Source: Ligula intestinalis
Lineage: Eukaryota > Platyhelminthes > Cestoda > Diphyllobothriidea > Diphyllobothriidae
Direction of reading: 5' to 3'
Assembly (NCBI GenBank): GCA_036362985.1
Contig: JAYGXS010000003.1
Coordinates: forward strand, 67,614,750-67,678,749
DNA length: 64,000 nucleotides
Shown here piece after piece: positions 23,612 through 33,899 of the stretch. The notes below the pieces were generated by a model. That model saw nothing but the letters and a program-made list of their open reading frames with translations. It was not told where the DNA came from and did not search any database. The stretch's first letter is position 1. Each line of letters opens with the position of its first letter. The position numbers and the translations under genes are program-made.

Positions 23612-23765
23612 TAAATGCAGTAGGCTGGGTGGGTGAACTGACCTATTTGTGATTAAATGTACGGCTTTTGGTGTGCCTTCGTTGCTCAATTGGTAGAGCT
23701 TTGGCTGCACTAAAGCCTTCCCCGCTGATGTGGGTTCAAATCCCACCAAAGCCACAGATTTTTTA
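23612..23765 (+). repeat. tRNA-like SINE with Pol III-type terminator
   Basis: A tRNA-like core at 23685-23756 has a perfect D-arm (GCTCAATTGGTAGAGC) and a perfect T-arm (GTGGG TTCAAAT CCCAC). The acceptor pairs 5 of 7 positions and the anticodon arm is irregular. A run of six T follows at 23759. About 70 bp upstream (CAGTAGGCTGGGTGGGTGAA) is shared with copies at 30.6 kb and, inverted, at 30.4 kb. The shared upstream part argues for a SINE, not a tRNA gene. Confidence 0.6.
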
Positions 23766-26700
23766 CCATTGGGTAAGTTGAATGTTTTCGGTGTTTTGTT
23801 TTCGAAATTCGAATGATTCATATCTTGAGCAAATGGCAGCCTGGAAACAAAAATGGATTCTTTACGACAACTGTAGGCGATCCATATCATCCCAGTCCTT
23901 TACCCACTGACCACAAATTTTCAGGCCTCTCTAGACTTTGTAAGCAATAAAACTTTCAGGAAAAAAACTAAGGTGGGAGCTGGATTTAAAGATTTCCAAG
24001 CATTTCAACCAGGAGATTTTTTTATCGAAAAGACAAAAATGGAAGGATCTATCCATGGCATAGATGCGTTGTTGTACCTTGACCAATCTTTAAATTAGAG
24101 TCTGAAATTTTTTCAAGAATGAATAATCGCTTCAAAAGTCAGCTTTTGTTTTGCAAACGGGTAGGTTGGATTCTGAAAATGCCTACAGTGCCATCAGTAA
24201 TCATTATGAAATGCACCTGAAGGCCTTCATTTTTTTTTATCAAGGTGGAAGTCGTTAGTTGACAGAATTCTTCACGCAGAAGATACCACAAACTTCAATA
24301 CAGCCATTTTAAATGTTAAAACACAAATCCGACTTTGCTGTTATACATGCTCTAAGTTCACCACTTCATTAAAAATATTACCTTGAAGGTTTGCAAGATT
24401 ATGAATAAAAGCTGTAATCTGCTATTACTTTGCCTCTAACTGCCAAACATTTCGTACTGATTTTAGTGCCTACAATGCGACAAACACTTTATATATGAGC
24501 AGTGGGATACGCGAAGCAAAGATCGGAAATGCCCTTTCTGCCGTCAAGTTTCTCTGGGCTCTTCATCACAGTAGACACATAATGCAAACGATTGGAAGGA
24601 AGTTCAATCCGCGTGTCGGACAAAGTTAGTTTTGCGCTATGGGTAAATAAAGTTGAAATTCTGAAAAATGTCCTTGGCGGCTTTTGTGTTCTTCACTGAT
24701 TTTAAATTCAGGACCGGAACAGCTTTATCATCTTCCGACAAACACGTTTGTCGACGTTAAGCGGTTATCTCTTATATAGTTCAAATGAACTTGGCAATAT
24801 TTTCACGACTATTTTGCCAAAGTATCTATTAATTAGCAAGTCGTGATGCAGGTATTCCAAAATGTTCATTTGATTTGTCCTGACCTCAACCTAAATTTAT
24901 TTGGCGTTTACTTTGACTGTAACAACAGTTGGGGGGGTACAGCCATTTTGATTTTCTCTTTGTCCAAAAAGAATTGATTACAATCTGAAGAATGGTGTTG
25001 TTCATTGAAAGAGCGGCAACATTGTGGACGTTTTTAGCGTCGATAAAGCGGGAATAATTGATGGTTTTCTAGGCGATAGTTAAACAGGAGGCATGATAAA
25101 CTGCGCGTCGTGCAACAGTCCTCCTGCATTTTGAGTAATTTTGGCGCGTGATCATAGTCAACCTTTGGTAGTAGGTTAAATGCTTCCTTATCGATCAAAA
25201 AACTTCCTTGAAATGGAGCGAAAGTTACTGTGAAGCCAACAAATGAGGTTACACAATCGTCTTCGTGGATCCACAAGACGATTCAAAACGTTCGTCTTTT
25301 CGTCATTCACCGGTTTTGTTTTGTTAAATAGAATGCATGTAGTTCTTGTGGTAAGTCCACACGAATAATATTCACACAGTCAACACAATTTCGACCACAC
25401 AACTCTGTAGTCCGCTTCCTCTGAGACCCAACGAAATGCGAACTCTATGAGTCTTACTTTCGATACAACGGCAGTTTCTGAGAGAAAAAAAACAGGTATT
25501 GCATAATAGATGGAAAATTGTCGGAAGGCGCTCCAGGTGTCAAATAAGCTCTAAAGTCTGATCAACAATGGGGCTGTCAGTGCGTGAAATTGATCACATA
25601 TAAGTTGAATGAAAGTTTAATGATTTTGAAAAGCACTTGCGTTTGACCCTTGCATATTGGAGGTAACATCCTCCTATTAACTCCTTGCTGCTTTTTTATA
25701 GCGATCAAGGGCAGTCCCGTTATGGTATCCAGCTTAGACTGACGAACTTAACCCCAGATTAACATAGGCATTTAGGCGTTGAGGGGTAGATCCGAAAATT
25801 CAACCAAAAGCGTAGTTAGCGATGAATCTGTACAAGAACAACTGCTTACTTTACCAATTATTTATGAATCATTTCAGGAAATCTGATAACTGAACAAGAA
25901 AATAAGTTTCCTCTCCTTTCAAAAATTAACGCCATCAAAGCATTTGCCGTGACATAAATTATATGCGGTAAAGATAAAATCCTTTGCGTGAGGTCCGACA
26001 AAAGTATGATCTAAAGTAAGCATTTTTGGCCGTTGTTTCAGCCCTAACGTGACTCACACGCCGATTTGAAGCTTTCAAACTGTCTAGCTCTGTCCATGCC
26101 TACAGCAGTGTTTGCAAACGAAGGGTGTTCTTTCAAAACCAGTAGGTTATCCAATCTGACATAAAATCAGAGTGCTTTTTTGTTTGTTTTTCGAATTCAC
26201 ACGAATGTTTAACCAGTTGGCTGCCCTTGAAAAACGGTGTGTTAAAAAACACTGCAGCATTGTGGAAATTGTGATAATAAAAATTATTTTGAATTATGTA
26301 CAATAACTGTTAGTTGAATTCTCCTGTTAGCAGGTCGGTATTATACGCCAAAGTTTTTCTGGGAACTTCATGTCTAGATCACATACAGGTGGTTTCACAG
26401 TCAAAAAAAATCATTAAACGGGGAAATTATGACACAAAATGGTCGACTTGGATACTAAGCCACCCGCATGGTAACCGTATCCAGACCTTCAGCCTAGACA
26501 GGTCAGAAAATAGATCCTGAGTATGTTGATCAACTACCGTGGTTTATCAACTTCTCCCTTATTTGGGCGGCGTCTTATATCCCGCTGGATGCAGGAACTA
26601 GCTGATGATGTCAACGATGATACCATTAATTACTATTCCAACCTAGCTTATTTTGTTATCCAATAGTTACTAAGTAGCCGTTGCTTCCTCTGGTGCGATC

Positions 26701-29220
26701 TCTTGTTAGGTCCATCGTCTTAAGTGTATCTGGCGGAAAAAACTGCCCGTTTCAATCCTGCCACAAAGAAAGATCGGCTATTTCCATCGTGGATGTAACC
26801 GAAGAAATCTGCATTGAATCCATTCAATGAGACCAGAGAATACGTTGACAACATATGCAAGAGTCAAAGTTTTTTTACATAAAATGCACATCTATCAGGA
26901 AGACCGTTTTCATATCAGTTCCCGTGTTTCCATTTTTTTCACACGCAAATTAGCGTTCTAGTAAGGATAATCTAGAACGCTGATATGGTGATTAATGCCA
27001 AAAGATATGTTGGAAGTCTTGGCCTATGGGATGGTAGGGATTTGCAGTCATTAAGTTAGAGTGAAGGGGATGGATAACATCATCAAGTATTTAATCGGCG
27101 AATTGCGTGACCATTGCGAAGTGTCATTGTATTACAATATCAAGTAAACAGTGTAATAAACACTAGCAGCTAAATATCGTATTGGGAGGATGGATTTATA
27201 AACCAGCAAGTCCTTTTTAAGCAAAATTGAAAAAAAGGGGAACAACAGAAAATGAGGAGGGGAAACGCGAACATCTATTTATCGTCAAAATAGGGAACGC
27301 AAATGACAGATAAAAACTTATCGAATTTTACTGAAAGTAGTTTCCATATGAAGGGCGATTGAAATAGTGGAGGTAAGAGTAATTATAAGGTATTTCAAAA
27401 ATGATACCATGTCAGTCAGAATGTCTAAGGATTCCGAAATGGGAGATAGTCAAAACTAGAAAGCCTACTGGACTGATGGCTGATTATCCAGTAGCAGCAC
27501 ATTTACCAGTGACCATACTGAGATGTGGTCTCAGTTATTCTTCAGAACTCGAAGATATGTTTGATTTTTACAAGTAAGACCAACAACCATTTCATCAGCA
27601 TATTCAACTTGCAGACAGTTTTCGGGCGATCTCAACTCATCGTTGTGGAGGGAGAAGAGGTGAGAGGATAAGACAAAATCTTGAAAAACTCCACAGTTGT
27701 TGTGAAGGACCGTAGACTTCCTTTTCTGGATTGGACGAACTGAGTGCAGAAGTGAGTATAATAATCTGCAAAGCAGGAGACAGCCCAGTTAGAAGAGTCG
27801 CATGTAGAGGTTGAGGCAAAAAAGTAATGGTTCAGGGCAGGACTGAAGGCAGAAGAGTAGTCAAGAATTGCACAGGCCTACGCAAACCAAACTTTATCTT
27901 TATCTCTCAGAAGAAAATGGACCACAAGAGCAACAGCATTAAGGGTAATACTCCGGGCCTAATGTGCATATTGCAAGAAATCAGAAAGATTGGATAAGGA
28001 TGGCGTGATAATACAATTCGGTCAGCAAGCTTCAGTTGTGGGGAAGAAAAAAACATGATTTTTGGCACAAGCTGGAAAATGTCCGATGCAAGTCTACATT
28101 CAGCGTCGGAGTTGGATTGTGATATGACTGGGTGGTGATAAAAAAGTCCTAAATGAGCATTCGCGTTTCTGTTTCTTCGGTACTAATAAGTGACACTGGA
28201 ATTATATCATTGATCGTCAACATTTTTGAACATATATGACCAATAGAGATCGCTGTGGTTGTGTAATGAGGACAAAATTAGCAACCTTACTACTTTACAG
28301 AATTTATTTTTTTTGCGTTTTTCAGCTGCATAGGGTAATTGTGCAACAGAATGAAGCCTATTTATTTCCACATCTAATCCCGCAACGAGCTATTTTGTAG
28401 AAATTATTTATAACGGTAGAAGTTCATATCGGAAACTAACGTTTATTAAGAAGAATTGAGTTTGCTTTAGTACAAAGATACTTCGACTGTTTTTCTCGAA
28501 AAAGGCCTAACAATCAGACCTCAACTCAACTCTCCGTTTTATAACATCCGGATTCCAAGCAGCCTTCTTTCAGCAAGCGCATGAAGTCAAACTTTAAGCA
28601 GTAACCGAGTTTCTGTTGTGCATTTTAAACGGGTAAACACGAATTGAGAACTTGATTTTCAGAGCTGAATATATGGGTCAGTCAAGAAAGAGGGTTACTT
28701 GGGATAATGCCTTGATTGCATTTTACACATCTTCACGCACACAGAATAATTTCGGGTGGAGCGTTTGTCATCCCTTTGTTTGCATTTCTCGGTACATTTG
28801 TGGAAGTCAGACCTGCACCAGTGTGCAATTAAACCGCAGTGGTGTTGTTTGGAAAGACCCAAGCACAGCTTTTTAGACCTCTCTCCGTCTCGTAATTGGG
28901 CCTCGGTCAAATGGCCTGAAAGTGCCGGACGGAAAATACGGCACAGAAACCTCTTACTCGTTAGCATCGCCAAAAAGCACTTCATCGCTTCCCATACTTG
29001 TCCTTTTACAGCCTGGGCTTAGTGCCTGAAATGAGTGTAACCCCACCGGCGCCGATAAGGTCACAGATCATGGAGGCTCATCTCGACGGGAACGGTTTAC
29101 CTGCATGTTGGAAAAAAACGCAAGTTATGTGGGCATTCTACCTGTCTAAGTTATGAACTGAGGGATTCCGTAGCTGGGTTTATATGTTTATTGTGGTAGT
29201 AAATACATTTTGAATATATT
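23766..29220. other. Long stretch without supported genes
   Basis: AT-rich DNA with only short open frames on both strands. None shows a recognisable domain. The GC-richer frames near 28.7-29.0 kb are open on both strands and match nothing I know. No RNA gene, satellite or clear mobile element was identified. Confidence 0.45.
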
Positions 29221-29300
29221 TTAAAACATATCGTGTGCATCATCTCCCGAAGAGAGAGAAGATGAGGGGGAAATTTCATGGACCGAAGTGTATTTTGACT

Positions 29301-29334
29301 GACGTTTCGAAAACTCACTCGTTTTCATCATCAG
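29301..29334 (-). ncRNA. Hammerhead ribozyme, PLE type, intact core
   Basis: On the minus strand: CTGATGA, T, GAAAAC, loop GAGTGA, GTTTTC, GAAAC, GTC, then AGTC. Stem II is six perfect pairs. The CUGANGA and GAAA boxes are unchanged, and stem I can start with ACT/AGT pairs around the cleavage site after GUC. Stem III is only ACGU, so, as described for other PLE ribozymes, cleavage would be expected in a dimer where two ACGU strands pair. This is the best candidate in the window for an active ribozyme. Confidence 0.75.
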
Positions 29335-30093
29335 AGTACCGTGCTTACTCTTCCGTGGGCCTTGAATGAAAATATCTTACCGAGAGCCATGTGTTATATC
29401 AGTGCTCACTGCATGTGCGTTCGCCTGCCCATTGGCCGCCGGTTGGCTCCGAAGTTTTTGCTGCCGACTAAGGGTGGGTCCGCGTCCCCTTCGTTCCCTG
29501 CGCCACTAACGTGGTTGCCCCGGCGTCAGCTTGCATGCTGGCTTTTCTCTCGTTAAGCGGTGGATCGATCGACAGTTGGTTCTCGCTCCCCCGTTGGTGT
29601 CGGCTGTTGTCCCTGCGTGGATTTTTCGTCAGCCTCGCCCTCGTCAGGCCGTGGATCGACCGGCCGTTGGTGGTTGCTCTTAGCGCTGTCAGTGCCTCCC
29701 TGAGAAAGCCTGCCGCTTCTTTTTTATAAATCTCGATCGCTACCAACGTCTTCCTCCATGGGTGTCGGCTGTTGGCCCTGCGTGATTTCCTTCGGTCCGT
29801 TCTGAGTGGATGTAAGCCTGTTGCGGAGCCATTGGTAGATGGGATTTAAATCGATGGTTCAGTTTAGTGTGCCCGTCGAGGAATAACCTTCGGGGATTAG
29901 CCTGGCCACTTTCTCACTGGCTCTGCCGATCATTCTCGCTTTTTCAAAGGCAAAATTGTGGTTCAACTGTTGCACACGACCATAGACCAAGGACAGTTGG
30001 TCTTTGCGATTGACTGCGAGTTGATATTCGTGCAATCTTGTGCCCATGCGTTTGCTTGGTGAAAAGAGACCACGGAAGACTAAGAACGGCACT

Positions 30094-30127
30094 CTGACGA
30101 TGAAGGCGAGTGAGGATTTGAAACGTC
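30094..30127 (+). ncRNA. Hammerhead ribozyme motif, PLE type, damaged stem II
   Basis: CTGACGA (30094-30100), TG, AAGGC, loop GAGTGA, GGATTT, then GAAACGTC (30120-30127) and AGTC. The catalytic boxes are intact. Stem II keeps about four of six pairs. It is the inverted partner of the motif at 29301-29334. Confidence 0.65.
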
Positions 30128-30290
30128 AGTCAAAATATACTTTAGTCCATGAAACTGACCCCTCTTTTTCTTCTTCATCTTCGGGAGATGATGCACACGA
30201 TATGATGTCTAGACCTGCAATCTTCGCGCACATTAAGTTTACAACATATGTTGCTGCAAGCGGTCTTAAAAACATTTTACTTGACCAAAA

Positions 30291-30422
30291 TTAATGGACT
30301 CGGTGGAATTCGAACCCGCATCAACAGCCAACGCTCTACCAAATGAGCCACGAAGTCACACTGAAAGCCTTGTCAGTTTATCCACCCAGCTTACCCTAGA
30401 TACGCAATCCACCAGTGCAGAT
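30291..30422 (-). repeat. tRNA-like SINE (minus)
   Basis: On the minus strand: AAGCTGGGTGGATAAACTGA, a GTGACTTCG box, GGCTCATTTGGTAGAGC, then GCGGGTTCGAATTCCACC. The D-arm is good, the T-arm is nearly perfect, and the anticodon arm is truncated. It is an inverted relative of 23612-23765 and 30601-30760. Confidence 0.6.
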
Positions 30423-30600
30423 ACAGCAAGCTGACTGCCCAGGCAGGATTTTCTTAGTAATAGTTTAAAATCCACAAGGCTGACTACCAGGTTTATTTCA
30501 ATTTCGCCAAACCTTCCTAGTAATTACGTATGCCTGCTAGTCATTTTGGCGGATTTTCGAGGAGTGCTTAGGAAATCCTGCCACGGCAGGACTGGATTCC

Positions 30601-30760
30601 ATATGTACAGTAGGCTAAATGGATAAACCGACCCAAGTGTGATTAAAGTCAGGGCTTTCGCCGTGCCTTCGTTGCTCATTTAGTAAAGCATTAGCTATAC
30701 AAAAGCCTTTCTTGCTGTTGTGGATTCAAAGCCCAATGAGGCCATGCCTGCTTTTACAGG
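30601..30760 (+). repeat. tRNA-like SINE (plus)
   Basis: Same order as the copy at 23.6 kb: CAGTAGGCTAAATGGATAAA, GTGTGATTAAAGTCAGGGC, GTGCCTTCGTTGCTC, then a decayed T-arm (GGATTCAAAGCCC). More diverged than the others. Together with the copy at 30291-30422 it makes an inverted pair about 180 bp apart. Confidence 0.6.
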
Positions 30761-31229
30761 TGAATTATTCAAATCTGCCAAACCCAACTTGAAAATAACT
30801 ATACTCTTACCATGCGATTTATAAAAGCAAACGGGAAGGATCATCGTTTATTGTTGTGCATTCATACAAGAGTTCATCGCAAGCCTTCTCCTTTACTCAT
30901 GCAAACACCTGGAAAGGGATACTTTGTACTGATTCACGGGCTTTATACTTCAGCAAAAAAGAACTATGTTTATTTGAACTTAAAGGATCCTCATGAAGCT
31001 TTTTTCCAAATGCTATAGAGACACAAATTATGTGACCTTTGCAGGTTTAGACAGGCTCATTTACAAAATACCACTGTTTTTTTCAAACGAGACCACAATA
31101 TTGCGAATTACAAAATGATCTAACCAGTGTTAGGTTTTCCATGAACTTCACTTTCTGACCTCAACTATACAATAATCCTCAGTGATAATTTCAGAAGCGC
31201 GTTGGTGAGCATATACAGTACTCGCTACT

Positions 31230-32810
31230 AAACCATGCAAATTTCATAACTTTGTAAAAGTTTGATCATTGATCGAATCCCAGTGTGAATGCATTGAGGA
31301 AAACTTAGAAATAATAATGAACAGCATTGTGCATATTTAAAACTTAAAAAGTGCAATCAGTACCAAGAGTTTGTTAAGAAAAATAAGGTTTCCCCTATAA
31401 TCCCTAAGTTCTGGAGACGTAAAAATAGCTATAATTTAGAACAATAAATTGAAATATTTTTTAACTAAAAAGTTTGCGTAGCCACTTTCTTTATATAAAA
31501 CGAACTTTTGTTTAGCCAATTTTTTGTACAGATTACCTTTACTAGATAGCTATTTATTGAATATCGGCGAACAGAGTCTGGCATAATTTCCTTCACTTTC
31601 TGTCTCTTTATTTATAAATGGGTAAATTGCACTTCTGCTCGACTTTTACATAAAAAACCTTTCTGAATAGTCAAAAATATGTGAAGTTCAGGTAATTCAA
31701 CACAAGGCGGGAAGAATTTCTTGACGATGACCTCGAGTGAGAGTCCGAAACGTCGGGCATTTACGGTACTGATCCCAGAGAGAACCTTCTCGGCTTCTTT
31801 AAAAACCTTTAAAATGAGATAGATATAAAAGGCTTTTACCAAAAGAAAGTGGTTTTGGATATTATTTCTTTTGAAGATGGCCATGCGAATCATATTTACA
31901 AATGCCTCAAAACAGCCAAATACAGTGTCGAATGTACAGAACGTCCGCAAGATAAATCAGATATTTTTATTCAGAAGATTAATAACAAAACTTTCCCTAA
32001 TGGGTCGTTTCTTCAAAAAGTGCTTTGATTTGATATTCGACTGACGCATTTTTGTGTTTATTAACTTTGCCCAAGGTAATATCACAATGAAATTGGAGAC
32101 TTTTTACAATTTTTTTAAATTCACCTGAAGATATACAATTAAATTTTTCTAGGGATAAAAGAAATTACATTTGTCTTTAAAATGGATTTTTTTTCACATA
32201 AATTGATTTATTCGACGATCCGTTATAAGCTTGGGAATAAAAAAAGATAGGTCACACATATGGCCTTTTTTGAAATAGCCTGGTCCGTTTCTAAAAAAAC
32301 GCATGCAGGAACGTACAGTTTGCAAAAAGTTTATTTCTACATAAATTAAATTCTATAAGGTCTTCCCTTCATTGCCGTCGCGGTAACATATGCGGACACT
32401 TTGCTTAAACATCAAAGTTAGCTGTGCAGCTTAAGCAAAATGCGATGAAACTTTTTGCCACTGCATTTCTTTCGACAAAACTGCACAAGTCAACTAAACA
32501 GTATTTTTAAATTATTAATCTTCAATGTTTCTGCAATTTCTTCAACTTGGCTTCACTTGAATCTGAACAATTTTGGACAAAATATTTCGGTTTTGGGAGG
32601 GCAATCTTCTATTCCTATTTAACATATTTTGGACTTACTCCATAGTTTAATCAACATTAATCAGCATTACGTTTCTGTCATTCGTATTAGCATGGGAAAT
32701 TCCTTCGATATGAGACTATTCCTAAATTCGCAACAATTAATGGCCATTTCTCTTAATTAACCTAACTGAAATGGTGATTTTCCCAACTAAAAGGCTTTCA
32801 TTAAGTTGGT
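31230..32810 (+). repeat. ~1.5 kb dispersed AT-rich repeat, copy 1
   Basis: Collinear with 57560-58860 in the same orientation. Shared landmarks are GAAATAATAATGAACA, GACGTAAAAATAGCTATAAT, TTCTTTTGAAGATGGCCATG, AATGCCTCAAAACAGC and AAATTCCTTCGATATGAGAC. The 112-codon minus-strand frame across it has no domain. A hammerhead-type motif is embedded at 31721-31754. Confidence 0.7.
31721..31754 (+). ncRNA. Hammerhead-like motif inside the dispersed repeat
   Basis: TTGACGA, TG, ACCTC, loop GAGTGA, GAGTCC, then GAAACGTC and GGGC. The first core base C3 is changed to T; the loop is identical to the motifs at 29.3 and 30.1 kb, so it is the same ribozyme family. No PLE coding sequence is visible next to it. 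Confidence 0.55.
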
Positions 32811-32859
32811 TTGGTAGATTTGGTTAATTTAGTTGACCCAATTGTGAAAAAACTCGCGA

Positions 32860-32935
32860 CATTTGGCGGGATTTGAGCCCGCATAGGAGGGAGGCCCTTA
32901 ACGCAAGCCAACGCTCTATCTACTTGAGATATGAA
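32860..32935 (-). repeat. tRNA-like sequence (minus)
   Basis: On the minus strand: CATATCTCAAGTAGATAGAGC, then GCGTTGGC and GCGGGCTCAAATCCCGCC. The D-arm is imperfect; the T-arm stem is perfect (GCGGG with CCCGC). The upstream part differs from the other tRNA-like SINEs. It may be a separate SINE or a tRNA pseudogene. Confidence 0.5.
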
Positions 32936-33102
32936 TGTTGCAAGGCGCCGCGCACACCTTGAAATTTAGATGCGGAACAACTTGCTCCCAGCGGCAGCGG
33001 GAAACAAATTCAATTTGAATGAATGAAAAGGTTCGCGTTCCAGGTCTTATGACAGACAAAAAGAAGTCATTTCGAGCACCGGATCAATTGGTTCATTGTG
33101 CT

Positions 33103-33136
33103 GAGCTTTCGAACTCTTACGGGAGTCCATCTTCAG
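33103..33136 (-). ncRNA. Hammerhead-like motif, AGCU stem-III variant
   Basis: On the minus strand: CTGAAGA, TG, GACTC, loop CCGTAA, GAGTTC, then GAAAGCTC and AGC. The CUGANGA box is intact (N = A). Stem II is six pairs with one G-U. The usual AC-GU of stem III is replaced by AG-CU, which keeps self-complementarity. Confidence 0.6.
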
Positions 33137-33387
33137 AGATGAGAAATAGCAACCTAAAAGGGGGTCATTATAGTGGCCATAGACCAATCAACTGTCAGAA
33201 ATCACCAGGTTGTCAAGGGGTTAGAAACAGCAATCAACAAGGTAGAGTGGAGGAGGCGAATTAGCTGTCAGTGCATACCATCATTTTTGATCGCTGTTTT
33301 TAACCCCTTGACAACCTGATGATTTCTGACAGTTGATTGGCCTATGGCCACTATAATTACCCCCTTTTAGGTTGCTACTTCTCATCT

Positions 33388-33421
33388 CTGAAGATGGACT
33401 CCTGTAAGAGTTCGAAAGCTC
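33388..33421 (+). ncRNA. Hammerhead-like motif, AGCU stem-III variant (partner)
   Basis: CTGAAGA (33388-33394), TG, GACTC, loop CTGTAA, GAGTTC, GAAAGCTC (33414-33421), AGC. Mirror partner of 33103-33136, with one loop difference. All core boxes and stem II are intact. Confidence 0.6.
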
Positions 33422-33899
33422 AGCACAATAAACCATTTGATCCGGTGCTCGAAATGTCTTATTCCTCGTTTGTACAAATTGCATTACATTTTTTCACTTA
33501 CAACTTACTTCTAAAAATTTGCTTCACAGCCTACCTTATTTTCCCACCCCATAAACCCCATTTAACCACGTTTCCGCAGAAGAAAACGCTAAACAAGGGG
33601 TATATGAGGTGCCTTACTTGAACAACCTTTGCCGATTGGCAATTTAAATTCACATAGACTATACGGTAATGATTACTTGTATGGCTTCCTAAAATGAAAA
33701 CGCGAATATGACCACACTCCCTTAAATAATATAGATGACCCTGCGCATGATTCTGGGAAGCGTAAATCTTGTATCCTGATCGCAACACTAGGTCAAACAT
33801 TAACCTCAACCATATCTTTGATCCTAGGCGCAAAGCAATCTTAAACCCTTACCCCTGCAATAAAAACAACTTCTAAGCTTGACCGATATCATCAGGCTA

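Larger units (their letters stand above)
29224..30206 (-). mobile_element. 5'-truncated PLE bounded by inverted hammerhead-bearing repeats
   Basis: Minus-strand coding from about 30060 gives TRLHEYQLAVNRKDQLSLVY, FAFEKARMIGRA and, after a stop at GTLN, TIDLNPIYQWLRNRL. These match the C-terminal half of a PLE GIY-YIG domain and the motif that follows it. The catalytic N-terminal half is missing. A proline/glutamine-rich tail with two copies of a CAGQQPTP-like unit follows (about 29800-29560). The element is closed by inverted ~110 bp repeats, 29334-29224 on minus and 30094-30206 on plus. Both begin with the hammerhead core and end with CGGGAGATGATGCACACG. Confidence 0.8.
33058..33465. repeat. 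~177 bp-arm palindrome with divergent hammerhead-like motifs
   Basis: The left arm is about 33058-33234, the right arm about 33289-33465, with a ~55 bp spacer. Arms share CATTTCGAGCACCGGATCAA, GCTGAGCTTTCGAACTC, GTGGCCATAG and CTGTCAGAAATCA. The similar open frames on opposite strands (starting 33019 and ending at 33484) exist because of the palindrome and are not evidence of genes. Each arm holds a hammerhead-like motif pointing outward. Confidence 0.8.

Noticed and set aside
23685..23756. Functional tRNA gene
   Set aside because: D- and T-arms are good, but the acceptor has two mismatches, the anticodon arm is irregular, and upstream sequence is shared with decayed copies elsewhere.
26600..26630. 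CTGATGATG word on the plus strand
   Set aside because: No GAAAC-GUC box follows at the expected distance.
33019..33484. Two similar open frames of 81 and 67 codons on opposite strands
   Set aside because: Their similarity follows from the inverted repeat; no domain, and they run antisense to the ribozyme-like motifs.
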